A stretch of 64,000 nucleotides of DNA from Flavobacterium luminosum (lineage in GTDB: Bacteria; Bacteroidota; Bacteroidia; Flavobacteriales; Flavobacteriaceae): positions 62,001 through 126,000 of the forward strand of contig NZ_JAMLJM010000001.1 in assembly GCF_023635005.1 (NCBI RefSeq), given 5' to 3'. The position numbers and the translations under genes are program-made. The stretch's first letter is position 1. Every line of letters starts with the position of its first letter. The notes under the pieces are model-generated. The model made no database searches, was not told where the DNA came from, and was given only the letters and a program-made list of their open reading frames with translations. Shown here one piece after another: positions 32,507 to 41,675 of this stretch.

Positions 32507-33931
32507 TTATTTCAATAACTTTAATAACTCTTCAAAAGTAACCGTTTGTTGTTCTGCTGAAGCTAAATTTTTGATAGTGTAACGATTGTTTTCAACTTCC
32601 TCTCCACCTACAATTACAGCATAAGGAATACCACGTTTGTCAGCATACTGAAATTGTTTTCCAATTTTAGCTTGATCAGGATACATTTCAACCTTAACTC
32701 CTTCTGTTCGAAGTTTAGCAATAGCCTTCATAGCATATCTAGCCTCAGTTTCTCCAAAATTCAAGAAAATAGCTTTAGACGTTGATGTTACTGTTTCTGG
32801 GAATAAGCCCAACTCTTCTACCACTAGATAAATTCTATCTAATCCAAAAGAAATTCCAACGCCACTCATATTTTTTAAACCGAAGATTCCTGTTAAGTCA
32901 TCATAACGACCGCCGCCGCCAATAGAGCCCATAGCCACTCCTGCAGGAGCTGCTACTTCGAAAATAGCACCGGTATAGTAATTCAATCCTCTTGCCAAAG
33001 TAACATCTAGGTCTAAATGAGCCGATTGCAATCCGATTTCAGCAACATTTTCACAGATAAACTTCAATTCCTCAACACCTTTTAATCCTTCTTGTGAAGA
33101 AGCCAATAACGATGAAAGTTGTTCTATTTTCTCTGCGATAGTCCCGTTAAAACCAAATAGAGGTTGAACTTTCTGAATTGCTTCTTCGGAAATGCCTTTG
33201 CCTAACATTTCATTTTTCACTCCCTCTTCACCGATTTTATCTAATTTATCTAAGGCTACAGTGAAGTCGATTAATTTATCCGATGCACCAATGACTTCGG
33301 CGATTCCCGACAAAATCTTACGATTGTTGATTTTAATAGTCACCCCTTTTAAACCCAAATCGGTAAAAACAGCATCGTACAATTGTACCAATTCAACCTC
33401 TTGCCATAAAGAAGTAGATCCAACCACATCCGCATCGCATTGATAAAACTCTCTGAAACGTCCTTTTTGCGGATTATCCGCTCTCCAAACCGGTTGAATT
33501 TGATAACGTTTGAAAGGAAATTCAATCTCGTTTTGGTGTTGCACCACATAACGGGCAAAAGGCACCGTTAAGTCATATCGTAATGCTTTTTCCGAGATAC
33601 GACTAGTAAACCTATTGAGTTCGATGCGTTGCTCCAACGTAATTGTTTCTGCGGAATTGGTCTGTAATTCTTGGATAGAACTTGGTAGTTCTATTTTATT
33701 TTTATTGTATAAAAAGTTTCCTGAATTCAGGATTTTAAAGATAAGACGATCCCCTTCTTCTCCATATTTACCCATTAACGTTTCCGAGTTTTCAAAAGTA
33801 GGTGTCTCGATAGGTTGAAAACCGAAACATTCGAAATGTTTGCGAATGGTATTGAAAATATAGTTGCGCTTTGCCACTTCGGCTGGAGAAAAATCACGGG
33901 TTCCTTTAGGAATGCTTGGTTTTTGGGCCAT
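32507..33931 (-). CDS. hisS: Histidyl-tRNA synthetase
   Basis: A 474-residue class II aminoacyl-tRNA synthetase. [12 protein letters not shown] (N-terminal), motif 2 [28 protein letters not shown], the HisA motif [15 protein letters not shown] and motif 3 [13 protein letters not shown] with [10 protein letters not shown] are all clear. A C-terminal anticodon-binding domain follows ([22 protein letters not shown]). The extended length compared with E. coli (424) is usual for the Bacteroidota form. Monocistronic on the minus strand. Confidence 0.95.
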   Translation of the reverse strand: MAQKPSIPKGTRDFSPAEVAKRNYIFNTIRKHFECFGFQPIETPTFENSETLMGKYGEEGDRLIFKILNSGNFLYNKNKIELPSSIQELQTNSAETITLEQRIELNRFTSRISEKALRYDLTVPFARYVVQHQNEIEFPFKRYQIQPVWRADNPQKGRFREFYQCDADVVGSTSLWQEVELVQLYDAVFTDLGLKGVTIKINNRKILSGIAEVIGASDKLIDFTVALDKLDKIGEEGVKNEMLGKGISEEAIQKVQPLFGFNGTIAEKIEQLSSLLASSQEGLKGVEELKFICENVAEIGLQSAHLDLDVTLARGLNYYTGAIFEVAAPAGVAMGSIGGGGRYDDLTGIFGLKNMSGVGISFGLDRIYLVVEELGLFPETVTSTSKAIFLNFGETEARYAMKAIAKLRTEGVKVEMYPDQAKIGKQFQYADKRGIPYAVIVGGEEVENNRYTIKNLASAEQQTVTFEELLKLLK

Positions 33932-34002
33932 TGTTCAGATTTTTAGACTAATTTAGTTTCTTCGAATTTTAGATAAAAAGGAAATGCGAGACGTTTGCCA
34001 AC

Positions 34003-34064
34003 TAACCCTGATAGAGCCGATATCCTGTCATGTAATGACAGATTAAGGCGAAAGCAGGAAAAGG
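34003..34064 (+). ncRNA. Dispersed RNA-like element, copy 1
   Basis: TAACCCTGAT, a G/C-rich internal pairing (gagccg ... aaggcg), a perfect 7-bp hairpin (ctgtcat-gta-atgacag, 34025-34041) and AAAGCAGGAA. CCTG near the start can pair with CAGG at the end. The same order of motifs recurs at 46468-46516. It lies in the 255-base gap before the ABC permease. It may belong to a widespread flavobacterial intergenic RNA such as the flavo-1 motif; I cannot verify that assignment. Confidence 0.5.
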
Positions 34065-34186
34065 GACGGCAAAAATGCCCGGACTTTTCGTTCCTGAAAT
34101 TCTTCGCAAATATCTTACATTTTGTACGAATACTAAAATTTTGAAACCGATTGTAACAAAAAACAAGAACTCGTGACTTATTATGT

Positions 34187-35428
34187 ATGATTGGATTATT
34201 TAAAGAGAACGTAAAAATTGCTTTGGGCTCTGTTAGAGCGCAGTTGCTACGCACGATTTTAACCGTTTTGATCATTGCCATTGGAATTACTGCTTTGGTA
34301 GGGATTTTGACTGTGGTATCTGCCTTAGACAACACGATTTCGAAAGATTTTGCCTCGATGGGTTCCAATACGTTTACGGTAAATCAATACAGTAATTTGA
34401 TACGAACTGAAGGTCGTGGACAAATAAAGAAAATAAATCCAATTATCTCTTACCCCGAAGCAAAAGCGTTTAGAGAACGATTTACTTATCCGTTTACCCA
34501 CACTTCCATTTCTTTTACAGCCACAGCCAATGCGGAAGTAAAATTTGAAAATGACAAAACAGATCCCGAAGTATCTGTAATAGGTGTAGATGACAACTAT
34601 ATTCCTAATTCTGGACTTGAAGTGGTGAAGGGAAGAAACCTGAACTCTTTTGATATTGAAAACAATAGTTATGTGTGCGTTTTAGGCTCCGATTTTGAAA
34701 AGGAACTCTTGAAAGATGTTGATCCTATTAATCAGACTATTTCTATTCGAGGCGCCAAGTTTAAAGTTATTGGTGTTTTGAAAGCAAAAGGATCTACCTT
34801 TGGGAACAGTCAAGATTTAAGAGTTTTGATTCCGATTCAAGTCGCTAGAACATTGTTTACAGCACCGAACATTAATTACACAACGAGCGTGATGGTGGAT
34901 CGTAAAGAACTCCTAGACGATGCCATTGATAATGCTACTATAACGATGCGAAAAGTACGCAAATTGAATCCTGTAGAAGAAGACAATTTTGCTATTTCTC
35001 GTAGTGATGATTTGATTAACAAAATATTAGGGATTACTCAATATCTAGGAATTTCAGCATGGGTCATCGGTGTTATTACCATTTTTGGTTCTACTATTGC
35101 ACTAATGAATATCATGCTAGTTTCGGTAACTGAAAGAACCCGAGAAATCGGAACGCGAAAGGCTTTAGGCGCTAAAAAAAGCACTATTGCTATGCAGTTT
35201 TTTATTGAAACTATGGTTATAGGACAATTGGGAGGCCTTATCGGTGTAGTTTTAGGAATCCTTATTGGTTTTGGAATTGCTACTGCCATAGATTTTCAAT
35301 TTACTATTCCTTGGCTTGCTATCCTTTCCGCTTTTATCGTTTGTTTTATTGTAGCGGTTGTTTCCGGTTCTTATCCTGCTATGAAAGCCGCAAAATTAGA
35401 CCCTATTGAAGCATTACGATATGAATAG
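34187..35428 (+). CDS. ABC transporter permease, MacB/FtsX type
   Basis: A 413-residue protein with the MacB layout: one N-terminal membrane helix (about 20-42), a periplasmic core domain (about 45-275), and three C-terminal helices (about 280-310, 335-362, 375-400). The terminal YPAMKAAKLDPIEALRYE is the classical FtsX/MacB end. It works with a separate ATPase, not encoded next to it, in lipoprotein release, macrolide export or antimicrobial-peptide resistance. The partner is probably elsewhere in the genome. Confidence 0.88.
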   Translation: MIGLFKENVKIALGSVRAQLLRTILTVLIIAIGITALVGILTVVSALDNTISKDFASMGSNTFTVNQYSNLIRTEGRGQIKKINPIISYPEAKAFRERFTYPFTHTSISFTATANAEVKFENDKTDPEVSVIGVDDNYIPNSGLEVVKGRNLNSFDIENNSYVCVLGSDFEKELLKDVDPINQTISIRGAKFKVIGVLKAKGSTFGNSQDLRVLIPIQVARTLFTAPNINYTTSVMVDRKELLDDAIDNATITMRKVRKLNPVEEDNFAISRSDDLINKILGITQYLGISAWVIGVITIFGSTIALMNIMLVSVTERTREIGTRKALGAKKSTIAMQFFIETMVIGQLGGLIGVVLGILIGFGIATAIDFQFTIPWLAILSAFIVCFIVAVVSGSYPAMKAAKLDPIEALRYE

Positions 35429-35567
35429 GCTTCTTATTGAGAAGTAATGTTCAAATCTACATTTACTACTTAAAATTAAGATTTCTAAAATTCAACTTTT
35501 TCCTGAGTGAAATACTTGAATTTTTAAAATATTGACCAGGAAACAAAAATTAATTATTCTAAACCGT

Positions 35568-36422
35568 TTACGCTAAAACACCCCGAATCATTCGGTCGTT
35601 ACCATAGATATCTTTTCGCAATTCGATATTTTCAAATCCACTATGCTTTAACAAAGCAACCATGTCTGTTCCTAAATATTGATTGATCTCAAAATACAAC
35701 TGACCCTTTTCAGATAAATTTCGAGTCGCTAATGCTGTAATTTTTCGATAAAACAACAATGCATCGTGATCTTCTACAAATAGTGCTAAATGAGGTTCGT
35801 ATTGTAACACATTTTTCTTCATCATTTCTTTTTCCAAATTCCTTACATAAGGTGGATTAGAAACAATGATATCAAACACTTGTCCTAAGTCTTCGGTTTC
35901 TAGAATACTCTGATGCAAAAAAGTAATTTCGACTTTGTTTCGTTCGGCATTTTTTCGAGCGATATGCAATGCTTTCTCAGAAACATCCAAAGCAAATACT
36001 TGAGCATTAGCTATATGTTTGGCTAAAGAAATTGCAATACAACCGGTTCCGGTACCAATATCTAAAATCTTAATGTCTTTGGAATTGGATTGTTGGCTAT
36101 GAGACAAAATCCACTCTACCAATTCTTCCGTTTCAGGACGTGGAATTAACGTATGCTCATTAACATAAAATGGTAATCCGAAAAACTCCGTTTCACCTAA
36201 GATATATTGAATGGGTTTTTCCTCTTTGAGTTGCGACAAAACCGTTTCCCATTGCAACAATTGTATGGCATCCAATTCTGTCTCCGGATTCAAGGCCAAA
36301 TCAACCCGTTTCATTTGATGAAAGGCTTCCAACAAAATATAAAAAAAACTTTCTATTTCCTGTTCCTCATAAACCGAAGACAACTCTTTAAAGAACTGAT
36401 TTTTATATGTTCTTAATAGCAT
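35568..36422 (-). CDS. prmC: Release factor glutamine methyltransferase PrmC
   Basis: A 284-residue SAM methyltransferase. The N-terminal helical domain, PIQYILGETEFFGLPFYV, TLIPRPETEELVEWI, ILDIGTGTGCIAISLAK (SAM loop) and IVSNPPYV (catalytic NPPY) are all diagnostic of PrmC/HemK. It methylates the Gln of the GGQ motif in RF1 and RF2. It abuts the GNAT gene upstream (gap of one base), so the two are co-transcribed. Confidence 0.93.
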   Translation of the reverse strand: MLLRTYKNQFFKELSSVYEEQEIESFFYILLEAFHQMKRVDLALNPETELDAIQLLQWETVLSQLKEEKPIQYILGETEFFGLPFYVNEHTLIPRPETEELVEWILSHSQQSNSKDIKILDIGTGTGCIAISLAKHIANAQVFALDVSEKALHIARKNAERNKVEITFLHQSILETEDLGQVFDIIVSNPPYVRNLEKEMMKKNVLQYEPHLALFVEDHDALLFYRKITALATRNLSEKGQLYFEINQYLGTDMVALLKHSGFENIELRKDIYGNDRMIRGVLA

Positions 36423-36423
36423 T

Positions 36424-36909
36424 TTATAACTCTTTAATCATCCAAACGGGGCAACTCGAATGTCCAGTACTTCCTAGAGGTTCCTTCAAATATTCAAAAC
36501 CCGATTTAACATAAAGTTTCTGAGCCGCTTCCATCATAGGTAATGTTTCTAGATAGCATTTTTTGAAACCAAAACTTCGAGCTCGATCCAGACATGTTTG
36601 CATCATCTTAGCTCCTAATCCTAGACCACGGGCCTGAGGTAAAAAATACATTTTTTGTAATTCACAAATTTCGGGCATGCCTTCTTCTAAAGCGGCCACA
36701 CCAGCTCCTCCAATTATTTCTCCATCTTGTTCTATTACAAAATAAGAAGCACTGGGAACATCGTAATTTTCAAACATAAAATCCAACTGAGGATCCGCAT
36801 AAGCTGTACCTACTTTAGGCGCTCCCAACTCTTCAAAAATACTACGAATTAAACGGGCTACGTGAGGGTTATCTTCTTTTTGGATTTCTCTTATTATAGG
36901 CTGACTCAT
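36424..36909 (-). CDS. GNAT family N-acetyltransferase
   Basis: A 161-residue GNAT enzyme. Core segments are IIREIQKEDNPHVARLIRSIF, IIGGAGVAALEE, the acetyl-CoA loop QARGLGLGAKMMQTCLDRARSFGF and KLYVKSGFEYL. Acceptor unknown. It starts 25 bases from the divergent ribD start and is the first gene of a minus-strand pair with prmC. Confidence 0.82.
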   Translation of the reverse strand: MSQPIIREIQKEDNPHVARLIRSIFEELGAPKVGTAYADPQLDFMFENYDVPSASYFVIEQDGEIIGGAGVAALEEGMPEICELQKMYFLPQARGLGLGAKMMQTCLDRARSFGFKKCYLETLPMMEAAQKLYVKSGFEYLKEPLGSTGHSSCPVWMIKEL

Positions 36910-36934
36910 TATAAATAGAAATAGTTATTTTTGT

Positions 36935-37942
36935 GTGGTGAAGATACATGAAAAATATATAAAACGCTGCATTCAATTGGCCAAAAATGGTTTAGGAACC
37001 ACCTATCCTAACCCTCTAGTGGGCAGTGTTATCGTATACGACGGAAAAATTATTGGTGAAGGTTGGCACAAAAAAGCGGGTGAACCTCATGCTGAAGTTC
37101 ATGCGATCAATTCTGTAAAAGATAAGTCTTTGCTCTCCCAATCAACAATTTATGTTAGTTTAGAACCTTGCAGTCATTTTGGAAAAACCCCGCCTTGTTG
37201 CGATTTAATAGTAGCTCAAAATATCCCTAATGTTGTTATAGGCACTCGTGATCCATTTGCCAAAGTAGCAGGAAATGGCATTAGAAAACTGATTGAAGCG
37301 GGTAAAAATGTAACCGTAGGTGTTTTGGAAGACGAATGTAACGAACTCAATCGACGGTTTTTCACCTTCCACAATCAGAAGCGTCCTTACATTATACTAA
37401 AATGGGCCGAAACAGAAGACGGCTATATTGCACCGGATAGTAAAGAAGAACAGAAACCTGTTTGGATTACCAATTCGTATTCTAGACAATTGGTACACAA
37501 ATGGAGAACCGAAGAACAAGGAATCTTGATAGGTACGCAAACTGCCATAGATGACAACCCTTCCTTGACCGCACGCGATTGGAAAGGGAAGCATCCTGTT
37601 AGAATAGTTTTAGACAAAAAAGAACGAATTTCAAAAGAAAATGCTATATTTGATAGTTCGGCTCCTACGATTTTAATCACAGAAAAGGAAATAAATTTCT
37701 CGCAAAACCTTGCCAAAGAAGTCTGCGATTACCTTTTTAAGAAGGAAATTCAATCGGTTATCATTGAAGGAGGAAGTCGAACCATTCAAACTTTTATCGA
37801 TGCCCAATTGTGGGATGAAGCAAAAGTTTTTAAAGGAATTACGCATTTTTCAAGTGGAACCATAGCCCCAAAAATCACTGGAAAAATAATAAAGGAACAA
37901 AAAATAGGATGTGACCAACTCTTAATTTATTCTAGACTATGA
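36935..37942 (+). CDS. ribD: Bifunctional riboflavin deaminase-reductase RibD
   Basis: A 335-residue protein with an N-terminal zinc deaminase domain (PHAEVHAI, LEPCSHFGKTPPC) and a C-terminal reductase domain (IGTQTAIDDNPSLTAR, VIIEGGSRTIQTFIDA). Both steps convert the GTP-derived pyrimidine to the ribitylamino-uracil precursor. The start is GTG 36935 or GTG 36938; no ATG is in frame. A TATTTTTG -7-like box at 36926-36933 directly precedes the start, which, if used, would make the mRNA almost leaderless. The stop overlaps the HAD gene (ATGA). Confidence 0.92.
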   Translation: MVKIHEKYIKRCIQLAKNGLGTTYPNPLVGSVIVYDGKIIGEGWHKKAGEPHAEVHAINSVKDKSLLSQSTIYVSLEPCSHFGKTPPCCDLIVAQNIPNVVIGTRDPFAKVAGNGIRKLIEAGKNVTVGVLEDECNELNRRFFTFHNQKRPYIILKWAETEDGYIAPDSKEEQKPVWITNSYSRQLVHKWRTEEQGILIGTQTAIDDNPSLTARDWKGKHPVRIVLDKKERISKENAIFDSSAPTILITEKEINFSQNLAKEVCDYLFKKEIQSVIIEGGSRTIQTFIDAQLWDEAKVFKGITHFSSGTIAPKITGKIIKEQKIGCDQLLIYSRL

Positions 37943-38547
37943 TTAACACTATTATTTTTGATTTTGGCGATGTATTAATAAATCTTAACAAAAATGCTTC
38001 CCTGAATGCCTTACAAAATCTAGGCCTCCCTTCTTGGAACAGTGAATTGGATGAACTTAATATAAAACTCGAAAAAGGAAAAATAACAGAGTCTCAATTC
38101 ATGATCGAAATGAAAAAGATGATGCCCAATGCATCCATTGATGACATCCGAATGGCATGGAATTCCATTTTGTTGGATTTCCCACTCTACAGACTCGAAT
38201 TTCTTCAAAAATTATCCCACAAATACCGATTATTTTTACTCAGCAATACTGACGAAATTCACATTGCAAAATTTGAACACAAAGTAGGACACACCTTTGC
38301 ACGAGAGTTTTATCAATGTTTCGAAAAAATCTACTTTTCCTTTGAAATCGGTTTACGCAAACCCGAACCGGAAGCGTTCCATTACATCATCAGAAAGCAC
38401 GATTTATCCATGAAGAGAACCTTGTTCATTGACGATAAAAAAGAAAATACCGACATTGCTTCTTCTTTAGGAATGCACGTTTGGAATTTACAAGTTGGAG
38501 AGGAAGATGTCGTAGATTTGTTTTCCAAAAAAGAAATTCCTGTTTAA
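37939..38547 (+). CDS. HAD superfamily hydrolase (subfamily IA, YihX-like)
   Basis: A 202-residue HAD phosphatase. Motif I is IIFDFGDVLIN with nucleophile Asp8, motif II LFLLSNTDEIH, motif III RKPEPEAFHYII and motif IV FIDDKKENTDIA. This matches the YihX/epoxide-hydrolase-N branch. In flavobacteria it often follows ribD, so it may supply the missing phosphatase of riboflavin synthesis (dephosphorylating the RibD product); this is inference. Overlaps ribD by four bases. Confidence 0.85.
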   Translation: MINTIIFDFGDVLINLNKNASLNALQNLGLPSWNSELDELNIKLEKGKITESQFMIEMKKMMPNASIDDIRMAWNSILLDFPLYRLEFLQKLSHKYRLFLLSNTDEIHIAKFEHKVGHTFAREFYQCFEKIYFSFEIGLRKPEPEAFHYIIRKHDLSMKRTLFIDDKKENTDIASSLGMHVWNLQVGEEDVVDLFSKKEIPV

Positions 38548-38562
38548 ATTTTAAAAAATAAG

Positions 38563-38570
38563 TATTTTTG
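38563..38570 (+). promoter_or_regulatory. -7 box upstream of yigZ
   Basis: TATTTTTG, exact TAnnTTTG, 20 bases before the TTG start at 38590. Confidence 0.45.
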
Positions 38571-38589
38571 AAGCCGAAAAAGAACTTCA

Positions 38590-39189
38590 TTGGATACCTA
38601 CAAAACAATAGCGAGCGCTTCGACCGAAACATTATACAAAGAAAAAAACAGTAAGTTTTTCGGCTATGCTTTTCCTGTAACTTCCGAAGACGAAGTAAAA
38701 CACCACCTTGAAAGACTAAAAAAAGAGCATTTTTCAGCCAGACACTGGTGTTATGCTTACCAAATAGGCACTACTAAAATTCAGTATCGAGCTAATGATG
38801 ATGGAGAACCCAACAACAGTGCCGGAATGCCTATTTATGGACAAATTCAATCTTTTGGCTTAACGAATATCCTCATTGTCGTGGTACGTTACTTTGGTGG
38901 CATAAAACTAGGTGTTGGAGGATTAATTAACGCTTATCGTGAAAGCGCCAAGATGTCAATTGAAGCCTCTGAAATCATCGAAAAAACTATCGATGTCCAT
39001 TTCCTTGTAACTTTTGATTACAAAAACATGAACAAAGTGATGCGTATTATTAAAGAGAAAAACCTCACAATAGTATCACAGAAAATGGAAGAAAACTGCC
39101 AGATAGAGATCGCCACCCGAAAAAAAAATGCCGAGATGGTTCTCGACATTTTTACGAATTTATTTGAAGTAGAAATTTCCGAAATTTAA
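38590..39189 (+). CDS. yigZ: YigZ family protein (IMPACT N-domain)
   Basis: A 199-residue protein beginning at TTG 38590 (MDTYKTIASASTETLYKEKN). An in-frame TGA at 38569-38571 excludes any earlier start and no ATG is near. The N-terminal domain FFGYAFPVTSEDEVKHHLERLKKEH, YAYQIGTTKIQYRANDDGEPNNSAG and VVRYFGGIKLGVGGLINAYR is the IMPACT/YigZ core; the C-terminal part is the usual ferredoxin-like domain. Function uncertain, translation-related in IMPACT. Ends overlapping the thioesterase by four bases. Confidence 0.85.
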   Translation: MDTYKTIASASTETLYKEKNSKFFGYAFPVTSEDEVKHHLERLKKEHFSARHWCYAYQIGTTKIQYRANDDGEPNNSAGMPIYGQIQSFGLTNILIVVVRYFGGIKLGVGGLINAYRESAKMSIEASEIIEKTIDVHFLVTFDYKNMNKVMRIIKEKNLTIVSQKMEENCQIEIATRKKNAEMVLDIFTNLFEVEISEI

Positions 39190-39587
39190 ATCCCAGCTAA
39201 TTTTTCAGAAACATAATCCGGCGGCAAAGTTGGCCTCCCTGTTTTCATGTCTACGAATACTAACACTGAACTTCCAGTTGTTAATAACTCTTGTTCCTGA
39301 TTGTAAATTTCATATTCAAATTCTATCTTCACCGACGTCTGACTTTTAAAGATTGTTCTTACCGTTAATTCATCATCATAACGCGCTGGTTTTTTATAAT
39401 TCATCGTCAGAGAAACTACTGGAAGCATAATCCCGTTTTCTTCCATCCATTTGTAGGAAACCCCAAGATTTCTAAGCCATTCCACGCGACCCATCTCGAA
39501 ATATTGAGCATAATTACCGTGATAAACAACTGCCATTTGATCGGTTTCAGCATAACGAACCCTAACTTTTAATTCATGTATTTTCAT
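39186..39587 (-). CDS. Acyl-CoA thioesterase, YbgC/4HBT family
   Basis: A 133-residue hot-dog-fold protein with the YbgC motif YAETDQMAVVYHGNYAQYFEMGRVEW, carrying the catalytic Asp and the YHxNY segment. It hydrolyses short or medium acyl-CoA thioesters. Convergent with yigZ; no signal peptide. Confidence 0.88.
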   Translation of the reverse strand: MKIHELKVRVRYAETDQMAVVYHGNYAQYFEMGRVEWLRNLGVSYKWMEENGIMLPVVSLTMNYKKPARYDDELTVRTIFKSQTSVKIEFEYEIYNQEQELLTTGSSVLVFVDMKTGRPTLPPDYVSEKLAGI

Positions 39588-39777
39588 TAACCAAATATTT
39601 ACTTTTTAATAACCTTTCGGAAACACCAATAAAACTCATTACGACATTTTTTCCATAAAATCAATACGAAAAAAATTTTTTTTTACACTTTTTATAATCC
39701 ATATTTGCTATCCCAATCTACAAAAAATCTTGGCCTAAAATTCGCCAAGTAAAACCTTTAAAACTAACGATATAAGA

Positions 39778-41214
39778 ATGCATACAATGAATAAAACTGC
39801 AGAATCAGTCTGGGAAAACTGTTTATCTTTCATAAAGGATAATATTCAGGAGCAAGCATACAAAACTTGGTTTGAACCAATCAAGGCTGTAGAGCTTACA
39901 GACAACGCACTTTATATTCAAGTACCCAGCAAATTCTTCTACGAATGGTTAGAAGAACACTATGTTAAATTATTAAAGGTAGCATTACAAAAAGAACTTG
40001 GTAAAAACGCGAAGTTACTGTATAAAATCAAAATGGAAAATACTTATGGTAATAAACTTCCATTTACAGAACAATTACCAAGTGCAACCCGTCAACCTGT
40101 AAAAACTCAGGAAATTGACGTTCCGGTTCAACAAAAAAATCCGGAATTAAAAAATCCTTTCATTATACCTGGTATTCGAAACATAAAAATCGAATCACAA
40201 CTTAATGCAAATTACAGTTTCGACAATTTCTTAGAAGGGGACTCAAATCGTTTGGCTCGTAGTGCGGGTATGGCTGTAGCCAATAAACCGGGAGGAACTT
40301 CTTTTAACCCATTGTTAATTTTTGGTGGAGTTGGATTGGGAAAAACACACTTAGCGCATGCTATTGGTGTTGAAATTAAAGATAAATATCCTGAAAAAAC
40401 CGTTTTGTATATTTCAGCTGAAATATTTACACAACAATATATTGATTCGGTTAAGAAAAATACCCGAAACGATTTCATCCACTTCTATCAATTAATCGAT
40501 GTATTGATTATTGATGATGTACAGTTTTTATCTGGAAAATCAGGAACTCAAGATGTGTTCTTCCATATTTTCAATTACTTACACCAAAACGGAAAACAAG
40601 TGATTTTGACTTCAGATAAAGCACCTGTAGATATGCAAGATATTGAGCAACGCTTACTATCTCGATTCAAATGGGGATTATCAGCAGAATTACATCAACC
40701 GGATTACGAAACTAGAGTTTCTATCTTAAAAAACATTTTATATCGTGATGGTGTGCAAATGCCAGAAGATATTATAGAATATGTAGCACGCAATATCAAA
40801 TCGAACGTTCGAGAACTCGAAGGAGCTATCATTTCCTTAATTGCCCAATCTTCTTTCAATAAAAAGGAAGTTACCATAGATCTTACGAAGCAAATTGTTG
40901 AGAAATTTGTTAAGAATGTAAAACGTGAAATTTCTATTGATTATATACAAAAAGTAGTTTCTGATTATTTTCAATTGGATGTTTCTACTTTACAATCTCA
41001 AACTAGAAAACGTCACGTAGTACAAGCTAGGCAATTGGCAATGTTTTTTGCCAAGAAATACACTAAAGCTTCGTTGGCTAATATTGGTTCACAAATTGGC
41101 GATAGAGATCACGCAACGGTATTACATGCTTGTAAAACAGTAGACAATTTGGTTACCACAGACAAACAATTCAAAAAATTTGTTGACGATATCAATAAAA
41201 AATTATCGTTATAA
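39778..41214 (+). CDS. dnaA: Chromosomal replication initiator DnaA
   Basis: A 478-residue DnaA with all domains: domain I (about 1-80, SVWENCLSFIKDNIQEQAYKTW), a linker, the AAA+ ATPase (Walker A GGVGLGKTH, Walker B LIIDDVQFL) and domain IV (DYFQLDVSTLQSQTRKRHVV ... GDRDHATVLHA), which reads DnaA boxes. ATG 39778 or ATG 39787 (MNKTAESV) are both plausible. Upstream, 190 bases of AT-rich DNA hold no convincing TTATCCACA cluster, so I do not call an origin here. It overlaps the phosphatase gene by one base. Confidence 0.95.
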   Translation: MHTMNKTAESVWENCLSFIKDNIQEQAYKTWFEPIKAVELTDNALYIQVPSKFFYEWLEEHYVKLLKVALQKELGKNAKLLYKIKMENTYGNKLPFTEQLPSATRQPVKTQEIDVPVQQKNPELKNPFIIPGIRNIKIESQLNANYSFDNFLEGDSNRLARSAGMAVANKPGGTSFNPLLIFGGVGLGKTHLAHAIGVEIKDKYPEKTVLYISAEIFTQQYIDSVKKNTRNDFIHFYQLIDVLIIDDVQFLSGKSGTQDVFFHIFNYLHQNGKQVILTSDKAPVDMQDIEQRLLSRFKWGLSAELHQPDYETRVSILKNILYRDGVQMPEDIIEYVARNIKSNVRELEGAIISLIAQSSFNKKEVTIDLTKQIVEKFVKNVKREISIDYIQKVVSDYFQLDVSTLQSQTRKRHVVQARQLAMFFAKKYTKASLANIGSQIGDRDHATVLHACKTVDNLVTTDKQFKKFVDDINKKLSL

Positions 41215-41672
41215 TGTCAAAAAAAATACTCCTAGTCTGTTTGGGAAACATTTGTCGTTCCCCACTTGCTGAAGGCATCTTGCTTTCGAAATTAAACGAT
41301 ACGTTTCATATCGACTCGGCTGGCACTGGAGGCTGGCATGCTGGAGAATTACCCGATAAGCGTTCTATACAGATCGCTCAAAAATACGGGATTGATATTA
41401 CTCAACAACGTGCTCGAAAATTTCAAAAAGAAGATTTCGACATTTTTGACTACATCTTTGTTATGGATAACCAAAATTACAAAGACGTAATAAATCTTGC
41501 TTCTAACGAAACACATCAAAACAAAGTTCAATTGATCCTTGAAGAAATTTTTCCAGGGGAAAGAGTCGATGTACCTGATCCTTACTATGGATCGGAAGAT
41601 GGTTTTGAAAAAGTGTTTAAAATGTTGGATGAAGCTTGTGATAGTATTGCTAAAAAACTTCTGAATCCTTAA
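41214..41672 (+). CDS. Low-molecular-weight protein tyrosine phosphatase
   Basis: A 152-residue LMW-PTP. The P-loop CLGNICRSP (Cys9, Arg15) is at the N-terminus, and the acid/base loop VPDPYYGSEDGF near 117-128. It should dephosphorylate protein tyrosine or, in some bacteria, arginine. TAATG overlap with dnaA implies coupled expression, which is unusual for a phosphatase with a replication gene but common in flavobacteria. Confidence 0.9.
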   Translation: MSKKILLVCLGNICRSPLAEGILLSKLNDTFHIDSAGTGGWHAGELPDKRSIQIAQKYGIDITQQRARKFQKEDFDIFDYIFVMDNQNYKDVINLASNETHQNKVQLILEEIFPGERVDVPDPYYGSEDGFEKVFKMLDEACDSIAKKLLNP

Positions 41673-41675
41673 TTT

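Noticed and set aside
33943-34368. A 141-residue frame on the minus strand between hisS and the ABC permease.
   Set aside because: It covers the start of a clear permease gene on the other strand and the RNA-like element, has no recognisable domain and an erratic composition.
39588-39777. A replication origin upstream of dnaA.
   Set aside because: No cluster of TTATCCACA-type boxes was found; only AT-rich DNA. Many bacteria do not place oriC next to dnaA.
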